This document shows positions 56,646-64,000 of a stretch of DNA of 64,000 nucleotides, piece by piece. The DNA comes from Archegozetes longisetosus (Eukaryota > Arthropoda > Arachnida > Sarcoptiformes > Trhypochthoniidae), in the NCBI GenBank assembly GCA_018873245.2, contig JAEMBT020000005.1, positions 5,380,001 through 5,444,000 of the forward strand, read 5' to 3'. The translations under genes were made by a program, and so were the position numbers. Within the stretch, counting starts at the first letter, position 1. Each line of letters begins with the position of its first letter. A model generated the notes under the pieces. The model was given only the letters and a program-made list of their open reading frames with translations, ran no database searches and had not been told where the DNA came from.

Positions 56646-57298
56646 TTTGTAAGCTGTGTTAATCACGAATAAATACATTATTGCATATGAGAAAAACAAA
56701 TGTAAAAAACAGCAATTTTTGTAAACAACTTTTAACTTTAATTGTGTACTGAAATTTTGCTTTAAATTATAATCATTACATTATTATTGATTTTGGCAAA
56801 ACAATTATTTTCTATTTTATACAAATCCTGTTTAGGCGTATCATTTATTAGTAGTAGTATATACGCCCGGGTAACGCAGACAGTTTTGAGATCAAAATAT
56901 CTTAATATTTTAGTGAAAAATTAAGATTTAATTAAACTCGTTTAACACAGTCACTTTTAAGTGAAAAAACAAAGATTTCAATAAAACTTGCTTTTTCATT
57001 AAAATCGCGTTTTTTCCACTCCAACAATGAATTTTTTTGGTTCCAAAACTAACTGCGCTAAACGACTTATACTACTCTTAAAGAAAACGGTTAGACTTAA
57101 ACTCAAATGGAATGCAGACAAATGTCTAGGAAAAACAATATATCTGTATTTACATAAACAAATAAAGAGGGAGAATGTGGAATAAAAGCATATAAGAATA
57201 CACTAAAAATCTATTTATAAGTCAATTATAGAGTGACTCTATTAACATCAAAGAAAATAAATGATTGTAACGTTAAAGGATAAAGAATAAAGTTATAT
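56646..57298. other. Intergenic
   Basis: AT-rich 3' flank of the unknown gene (AATAAA at about 56669) and left flank of Merlin B. No coding frame. Confidence 0.4.
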
Positions 57299-57642
57299 TA
57301 AAAATCGGCCGATTCCTTGCATTCCGGAATGAGGGTGTTCCAGTGGTTCCACACTCATGTATAGTATATCGTTGAATTCAGCTGAATGAACTGAGTTCAT
57401 CGATACTATAATTGACCCAATCACGTGACCCCCTTGACCTTCAACCCCTATACCCGCCTCTGTCCGCCCCACCCCACATATAGTATATCGTTTAAAAGGT
57501 CTTGAGGACTAGATCAAATTTGTCTTTGGATATAACTCGCTATGTAATGCAGGAAAGCCGCAATAGGGCATAAACTGTATCCCTACCCCATTAACAGACA
57601 GCAGCGAAATATAATCATTTTAAATCAGTGACATTAAATAAG

Positions 57643-58683
57643 ATGAGACTATCGCGCAAAAGATCAAATAGCCTTTCTCAAGGCTCATCGAATTTTCCTC
57701 CGTTAGATGTTGTTTTTAACAACCTAAATTTTATGACTTGGGGTCGCTATTTCGGATCAGAAGAGGCAGCCTTGGAATTTCGCTACAGAACTGTTCTTAT
57801 TCCTGATCCTAAATCAGAACCAAACTGCCAAATTCGTGGATGTCCAGGAAAATATTATATGATCGATGACAAATCATCCTGTAAGATCGGCTGGCGTTTC
57901 AGATGTCCAGTATGTGATCAAAAAGTTATACCAAAAAAAATACCTGGTTTGAAGATACTAAAATGGACTATGAACAGGCTTTATTTGTTGCTTTTTGTTT
58001 TGTTTGTGAGGAACCTGTAAATCGTGCCGTTCTCCAAACAAGTGTCAACAAAAATACGGGAACAGACTGGTACAGACATGTCCGTCATGTTGCAGAAGTC
58101 GCAATTTCTAATGAATTTGAAAAGATCGGTGGAATTGGAAAAATTGTAGAATGCGGTGAAACGCATATCTGTTCTAGAAAGCACCATCGCGGTATGTTTC
58201 TACGTTCAGAACAGATTTGGGTTTTTGGAGGCATATGTCGCGAAGACAATGCTACATTCTTATTACAAGTTCAGAATCGTAAACGAGAAACTCTCAGGAT
58301 CTATGAAAAAATTTATTGATCCTAACTCCTTTATAGTTACCGATTCTTGGAGTTCTTATGAATGGCTATCTAGCCATCGAATTGCATATCACGAAATGGT
58401 GAACCATAAAAAAGGATTTCTTGCGAAACATGACAAAACTGTTAATACGCAAAAAGTTAAGCGTCTTTGGCTGGAGGTGAAGAAAGATATTACTTTTTTT
58501 GGTCGTCAAGATCAGAAAAAAGAGATACAAGAAAGAATCATTGCTAGTCAGCTGACTAAACATGGCTATATGGCAAGGTTTATTCGTCCATTAGTGCATC
58601 CAGGTTTAAGATTCGAACGTGTTTGTAAAGATATCGTAAGAGTGTTTCCAGGTCCATTTACAACAAAAAAATCTAGAAATTAG
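57643..58683 (+). pseudogene. Merlin/ISXO2-like transposase with altered catalytic residues
   Basis: The first ATG is at 57643. A zinc ribbon (two Cys in CQIRGC, then CPVC) is followed by the ISXO2 core. Two frame changes: about 57943 (one base lost at a TTT) and about 58308 (one base gained in an A run). The position of the first catalytic Asp, normally in an E-DE motif, reads VECGET here (Asp replaced by Gly), although the following KHHRG is kept. The second Asp is present (VTDSW). The third acidic residue, normally in TQ-IE--W, reads TQKVKRLW (Lys). The C-terminal 120 residues are long, open and unbroken. Two of three catalytic residues are gone, so it cannot work as a normal DDE transposase. 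Confidence 0.85.
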
Positions 58684-58970
58684 TAAAATGTAAATGTTGT
58701 TCGAAACTGGAGAACCAAAATCACCATTGAGTGACCAGAGTTAATTTCATAAAAAGCTCTTTATAGAGCTCATGTGAGACTTACGGTTAGTGCTCCGCAC
58801 AAATTGAGTTCGATTCGAGTCGGAACAGATTTGAATTCGACTCGTAAAAATCGAGTCGATTTTCTTCAAACCGTGAATCGATTTGATTTGAACTCGCGTC
58901 GAGCCTACTCGAAGGCTGATCAACTTATATTAATGGATTAAATAAATATTTTTATGTAGAATGATTTAAA

Positions 58971-59405
58971 AAGTTCTAGAATTTTCAATTGGTTTCTAGA
59001 ATATTCCATGAGTTTCTTAAATTCTCCAATAGATTCTTGAGTATTCCACGGGTTTCTAGAATGCCTCCAATAAATTCTGTAATATTCGATTAGTTTCTAG
59101 AATGCTCCAATTAATTATAGAATATTCTATAGGTTTTTAGATTGTTCCAGCAAACTCTAGAATATTCCATAGCTTTATAGAATATTACTATTCCGACTTA
59201 AGCACGGAAATATAGAGCAATATCTAACGCACTATATCTTAAATCGTTTATCATAAATATGTTTCACTGTATTTTATTCCGCTAAAACACTAGTTGTATT
59301 TCATACTTCAAGAGTTAGATATCGTTCTATTGTTTCCGTCCTTAAGTTGTAATAGTAATACTTTACAAGTTTCTAGAATGCTCTAGAAAGTTCCAGAATG
59401 TTAAA
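58971..59405 (+). repeat. Heat-shock-element-like tandem array (20-bp period)
   Basis: Eleven units start at 58974, 58994, 59014, 59034, 59054, 59075, 59095, 59115, 59135, 59155 and 59175. The consensus is TTCTAGAATATTCCATGAGT. Each unit carries TTCnnGAAnnTTC, the core of an HSF-binding site; units 1 and 2 are perfect and most others differ at one trimer. After a small inserted palindrome the pattern returns at 59371-59400 as six alternating trimers TTC-GAA-CTC-GAA-TTC-GAA with 5-bp spacing. Whether HSF binds is untested. Confidence 0.85.
59184..59359. repeat. Small palindrome inserted in the heat-shock-element-like array
   Basis: The ends ATTACTATT and AATAGTAAT, CTTAAG on both sides, and ATATCTAAC/GTTAGATAT further in form an inverted repeat of about 175 bp. 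It separates the 20-bp array from its 10-bp-period continuation at 59371. Confidence 0.7.
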
Positions 59406-59877
59406 ATCATAGAAATTTTTACAGCTATAAATGAATTGAAATCCCTCAAATCTATTTGAGTCATACTCGGACTCGACTAGACTGCGTTCGAGTCAAAACT
59501 TCTAGAGATTTGAGCTCGAAATTTGAGTCGATTTGGCAAATCGCTCAAATCGACTCGACTCTTGCGGAGCACTATTATCTATTAATGGGGTAGGGATACA
59601 GTTTTTGCCCTATAGCGGCTTTCCTGCATGAGATAGCGAGTTATATCCAAAGACAAGTTTGATTTAGTCCTCGAGACCTGTCAAACGATATACTATATGT
59701 GGGGGTGGGGCGGACGGAGGCGGGTATAGGGGTTGAAGGTCAAAAGGGTCATGTGATTGGGTCAATTGTGGTATCGGTGAACTCAGTTCATTGAGCTGAA
59801 TCCAAGATATACTATACATGGGTGTGGAACCATTGGAATACCCTCATTCCGGAATGCTAGGAATCGACCTAAAAATC

Positions 59878-60889
59878 TCTACAATTTATTTAATTATTTA
59901 AAGAGAGTAAATAAGAAGGAAATAAGTTAATTATAAGAAGTTAATCGTAACACTAATATCTCGACCATATATCTAAAACTATTAATAAGAACACTAAAAA
60001 ATGATTTTTTTTGTATCGATTAGTTAGGAATTTCAAATAAAATACTAGATAAGAGTCGGGTTTTTGTGTCTCCTTAATTTTGGGTTGCCTTGACAAATCT
60101 CCTCAGCCTATATATCATTACAATCAGCTCAGTGAGCTAAATTCAACTATGCCAATCTTGATCCAATCGGTCAGTTGGTAGGCCATGGGTTCTGGAAAAT
60201 AAAAGTTTCGGGAGAATGATGTGCGGTATTGTTCAACCTAACTCGATGAACTGAGAACATCGATACTTCACATAACCTTGTTACGTGACGTTTGATTCCT
60301 AAAAGTCCTCGCTTATCCTAACCCTATGTGGGTATTAGACTTACTTCGCAGAGCTGAGTTCAAACATATCCCAAATAACCGTATTTGGGGCCTACCGGCT
60401 CCCCATGAGTGAACTTAATCTAACTTGAAATAACATAACTAATTTTTCCACTTGTGTGGTTACAGTTGAATTAGGTTGGAATAGAATAATTAATCTGAGG
60501 CTAGATCATCCAAAAAAATGACGTAACCCCATATTACGATCCCCAAAATTAAGAGACCGGAGTTACAACCGATGATTTTTCTACTATATTTTCTTTATTA
60601 ATCATCCTTCATACAACTAATCTTCATCTCATCCCGATTGCAACTAAAGATATAATAATGCGCATATACTTATACCCTCTCACATTCCAATGGTGATACG
60701 TAACATACCAAATGACCTTAAGTTGAGTATATTACCATAACACTCAGACTAACAAAATTGTTTTATTAGAAACTCAAAATTTGGAATGAATTACAACGAA
60801 AAATGAAAAAAGTTTGAATTGACAACTTGAAATTCCTTAAATTCAAGGAAATAATTATAATCTGTTGAGAACCGATTGATTACATACCG
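59878..60889. other. Repeat-derived region, including a MITE candidate
   Basis: No gene. Short inverted ends TCTCCTTAATTTTGGG (about 60070-60085) and CCCAAAATTAAGAGA (about 60542-60556) suggest a MITE of about 500 bp. Inside it the palindromic word CTCGATGAACTGAGAACATCGATAC-like (60242-60266) and relatives recur, as in the Merlin B ends. Confidence 0.45.
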
Positions 60890-62060
60890 ACTCTTCTCAT
60901 AATTAAATCCTCTTCAAATTAAAACAAGCCTTCTACAAACGGAAAGAAATCGATGACAATAAAGGGCCTTTCCTTACGGTTCCACACAATGCTGGCCGCC
61001 ATCGTAAGACAACAGCAGAAGATGACCAGACATTGGCTCTAGCCGCTCTTCCCAAAAATTGTGCCGACATCAATGAACTCAAAGAAATGCCAGAATTGAG
61101 AGACAACGAAAGGATCCAATCGATTAGTGAGGCCGCAATTCGAGATCGTCTCAAAGAATAAGGTTTTTAGATATCTAATGATTTTTAAAAATTAAATTTT
61201 TTCTGAATTATCAGGAATTAAGATAGAGTGGAGGCGCAGAAAGAGCTATTGACTGGCATTCACCGTCAAATAAGATTCCAATATTTAGAACAGTTTTCTG
61301 ATTGGAATTTAATCGATTGGTCACTAGTCATATCGATTGATGAATTCGCTATCTCTTCTGACGAAAGAGGAAAATTTTACGTCTGAAGGCTGAATGGAAC
61401 ACGATTTGATGAGCAGAACATCGCTCTCAGATCCAGAACACACCGTTTCAGTGTTTCATTTATTGCTTGGTAACTTAAAAATTTTGATTTTGTTTTACTA
61501 ATTTTTGCTTCTTCAGTTTTAGTTTTCATGGAATGGGGCCGATATTTCCAGTCGATCGTCTGACAAAAGAGTCCTACACTGGATTTTTGGACAATTCTCT
61601 AATTCCATACATCCAAACACATTTCGATGATGGAAACGTTTTAATTTTGCACGACAACCATCCGGTGCACAATTCAAACATGTTAGAGATTGGATAACCC
61701 GGAACATCGGGCAACACGAAGATTTTGTTTTACACATCCAAGGTATTTGAGAGTTAATTGTCGATTTTTTCTGATTTATTGATTTTTCAGTCTTTCTCCT
61801 GATTTAAATCCCGTTGAGAATGTTGACTCGATTTTGAAGCATTTGGTTCGAAATGAGCGCACAATATTTGGTTCGAGAAGAGACTTGTTGAGTGCTCTCA
61901 ATAGAGCACATGCAAAGCAATCGAACCCCACTTATAGGGGTTACTTCATAGATTTATTGGAATCGATGCCTCGCAGACTCGAGGCTATTCGTTTGTCACA
62001 GGGGGGGTCACACAAGATATTGAAATTTTTAAATAAATTCAATAAATTGTTTTTCTCTTA
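60890..62060 (+). pseudogene. Tc1-like (DDE) transposase with three small introns, decayed
   Basis: Coding pieces: about 60920-61161 (RQ/KEIDD to IRDRLKE), 61217-61467 (EAQKELLTGI; first Asp in ISIDEFA), 61517-61739 (second Asp in LILHDNHPVHN) and 61790-62060 (third residue Glu in SPDLNPVEN). Each gap is about 48-55 bp with GT and a T-rich AG end, so they look like spliceosomal introns. A TGA at about 61384 and a one-base frame break near 61690 interrupt it. Inverted ends were not found. The plus ORF 61834-62061 is its last exon; the minus ORFs over it are shadows. Confidence 0.75.
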
Positions 62061-63053
62061 ATTTTTCCACTTTTTCATTTGAACTGAAATATTTCGTCTT
62101 CCATATTTTATTTTCAAAAATGAGTTACATTTTAAGAAATTATATTTATTCTTGGTTAATTTGGTGAAAAAATTTTCAAAATCGGTTAATCCGCTCAAAA
62201 GTTATACAGATTTTGCGAGTAAACCTAATTTCTGCGTCAGGTGTATACATGCACCAAGCCTAATCGCATGCCAAGCCAATACGTGTGTCAAATTAAAGCT
62301 TATGGAGAGTAGAATTGAAAGCAAAAAGAATTTTTCAAAAATATGAAAGCTGAGAGATATGGATTTTAAACGGGGTTAACTGGGAGTGAGGCATTTGACA
62401 AAAGAGACCCTCTGCCTAAGTTTCCAGAGCGGGTTTTATTTGGGACGGTTTTCACCCGAGACTCCCGCGACGATGGCTAAGTCATTATCAGAAAAAAAGT
62501 TTTCGGTGGCTTCTATATTCGACTTTTCAAAAGTGATCAAATTACTATATACATTACTTTGTAGTGTCTATCAAGGTTTGCTTAATCTGAAAAATGGTCA
62601 AAACATCGGTTTTGATTTTTTTTGACGCCAACCATTAAAAATTCATATCTTTTCTCAGTCTTCATATTCCTGGACAATTCTTATTCCTGGATTTACCCTT
62701 CATAAACTTTCATTTGATACTCACATAGACTTGGTGGGCGGTTAAGCGAAATCTAACTCCCTTGCGAATACAAATTCGAAGTAAGTCAGAAGCTTAGAAG
62801 CTTATTTACTAACAGTTTTTGGTTAATCTTTCTAAAATAGGGCTTGAATTTGTTCAAAAAATTAAGAGATTCACGTTATTGATGTTCATTGTTCTAATAC
62901 CTCAATATAACTGTTTTTATCTCTTAATGAGTTTACGTTTTAATATAACCATCTATTTATACATTTATTTAGTCAAATTTATCAAATATTAAGAAATACA
63001 AGACCCAAACTTGCATTTAAAATTAATCAGAAATTTATTTTAAATTAACTTTC
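62061..63053. other. Intergenic
   Basis: Small frames at 62152-62346 and 62386-62625 have no recognisable content or conserved composition. Probably degraded flank of the Tc1 element. Confidence 0.4.
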
Positions 63054-63242
63054 ATGTTAGAGAGCATAACTATTGGTGGGGAAATGGCTAGACATACATT
63101 TGGTTTTACATACCCGCCGGACGAAACAACCGAGATACATATGAGAAATACAGTAACCAATTCAAGTAATGGAAACCCTCGTATTGCAAGCGAAACTCGA
63201 CCAATTAATTACGCTGTTCGTGTTTGGGAAAGAACCATATAA
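63054..63242 (+). CDS. Small ORF resembling the C-terminus of phage tail-collar/tail-fibre proteins
   Basis: 62 residues from ATG 63054. GEMARHTFGFTYPPDE is followed by GNPRIASETRPINYAVRVWE. The ETRP-N-AV-- ending is typical of tail-collar or tail-fibre C-termini of phages and of related bacterial proteins (pattern from memory). There is no upstream part of such a protein in the window, and no other phage gene. It may be a truncated transferred fragment or chance; an expressed small protein is not shown. Confidence 0.35.
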   Translation: MLESITIGGEMARHTFGFTYPPDETTEIHMRNTVTNSSNGNPRIASETRPINYAVRVWERTI

Positions 63243-64000
63243 AATTGATTTTTAATTGCATCTCAGAAGTATAATTTATCATGTTTTGGCGCATAAATGA
63301 TTAAAAATATATCATTTCAGGGCTTATAATATTCAAGTAATAAATACAATTGCTTAAAGATAAAACTTTGGCTTAGAACTTTTAAAGTGTGTTTGAACCT
63401 AGCTTTAAGAGTCATATTCAGTCTATACCTCATTTTGTTAAAGAATTGTTTATATCTTCGATACAAGTAGACGTAGCGTTTTAAGAGAGGGTTCTTTCTA
63501 CTTCTCATTACATTTTATGCGAAGATGAGGTGCCACATTTGCAATTGTTATACTATAAAATCCAATGAGGAGTCGAAAAAACACTTTTACAAAGCTACGC
63601 CTACTCTTTTCTAAGATATAAATAATTCTTAAAGTTACGTTCAACGATACATATCATGTGACTATAGCCCCTCACATATTGCTATGAACTGTTGCAATAT
63701 TCCAACCAATATTTAAGAATAATTAGTAAATATAAGATTTTTAATAGTCAAAAAATTTGGCATGTAGATAGGGGTAATCTATGCATACGCTCTTATCTAA
63801 CACTCAATTCTGAGTCGATTGAGCCAAGCCCCGTAAGCTCCCGCCTACCGGTTATCGACTTGTGAATTTTTGGAAAGGGTGTGGTCCTCCGGGGATAGGG
63901 TCGTAAACTTTATTCATTCGGTGGAGTCTAATCATATACAGAATAAGAAAAAATGATTTTCCCGTAGCGTAGAACAAAAAATATAATTAGAGCAAAATCG
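63243..64000. other. Intergenic to window end
   Basis: AT-rich up to about 63780, then a more GC-rich patch (63800-63900, CCCCGTAAGCTCCCGCC, GGTCCTCCGGGGATAGG) that looks like the start of another repeat continuing outside. No gene. Confidence 0.4.

Larger units (their letters stand above)
58789..59573. repeat. MITE nested in Merlin B, arms rich in GACTCGA
   Basis: The ends AGTGCTCCGCA and TGCGGAGCACT are exact inverted copies (hAT-like look). The arms of about 125 bp repeat the word GACTCGA/TCGAGTC with spacers, for example GAGTCGATTT at 58850-58861 and near 59525. No target duplication confirmed. Its centre is the heat-shock-element-like array. Confidence 0.8.
57307..59869 (+). mobile_element. 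Merlin (ISXO2-like) DNA transposon B with nested elements
   Basis: 2563 bp, flanked by the exact 8-bp duplication TAAAAATC (57299-57306 and 59870-59877), as expected for Merlin. The terminal inverted repeats are about 290 bp (57307-57600 and 59575-59869), starting GG-CGATTCCT and including GCATTCCGGAATGAGGGT, TGACCTTCAACCCCTAT and GGATATAACTCGCTAT. The left part carries an ISXO2-type transposase (57643-58683). The right part is occupied by a nested MITE (58789-59573). Confidence 0.93.

Overview
This is an AT-rich nuclear fragment from a eukaryote, most likely an invertebrate animal and plausibly an arthropod (inference). Spliceosomal introns are mostly about 60-120 bp with GT-AG borders and a few kilobase-sized ones. 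The resident genes are ordinary metazoan ones: a nine-exon annexin, RIOK1, GNL2/NOG2, the GTP cyclohydrolase I feedback regulator GFRP, and a lectin/CUB/sushi membrane receptor. Between them lies a dense, nested set of transposons. No bacterial operon, rRNA or CRISPR array is present.

Layout. 1-1412: the C-terminal half of a Polinton-type family B DNA polymerase with one frameshift. 1616-6432: a complete, very young Ty3/gypsy retrotransposon with identical 310-bp LTRs and an ATAT target duplication. 6578-6843: a tRNA-derived SINE-like unit. 8197-11472 (minus): an intronless 1091-residue STAND ATPase (NB-ARC) with 15 homogenised 42-residue TPRs. 14475-18650: a Merlin (ISXO2-like) DNA transposon and two long inverted-repeat elements. 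19511-20068: a four-helix membrane protein. 20627-24200 (minus): annexin. 26287-27111 (minus): an acidic protein with an acylation-type N-terminus. 28586-32405 (minus): the receptor. 38158-41837: RIOK1 and GNL2, convergent with interlocked polyadenylation signals. 42263-46526: a possible hemopexin-like 3' gene end, nested inverted-repeat elements, a Polinton polymerase exonuclease fragment, a mariner relic and a foldback element. 46994-47989: a hypothetical protein. 49632-50053 (minus): GFRP. 52308-54699 (minus): a virus-like PD-(D/E)XK nuclease gene split by a mariner. 55323-56645: an unknown intron-containing gene with a membrane anchor. 57307-59869: a second Merlin with an exact 8-bp target duplication, holding a nested MITE that carries a 20-bp tandem array of heat-shock-element-like sequence. 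60890-62060: an intron-containing Tc1 transposase relic.

How the parts relate. RIOK1 and GNL2 both act in ribosome maturation. GFRP controls tetrahydrobiopterin synthesis, while the annexin and the receptor are membrane or surface proteins. The rest is selfish or acquired DNA. The most unusual candidates are the NB-ARC-TPR protein (NLR-like architecture, no recognisable effector domain, a glycine/asparagine-rich N-terminus), the heat-shock-element-like array inside nested transposons, and the unidentified gene at 55323-56645.

A caution for every reading frame here: about a dozen frame breaks are single-base indels, nearly all one-base losses and most at short homopolymers. One lies in GNL2, an essential single-copy gene. 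Uncorrected long-read consensus errors are a likely cause, so several genes listed as broken may be intact.
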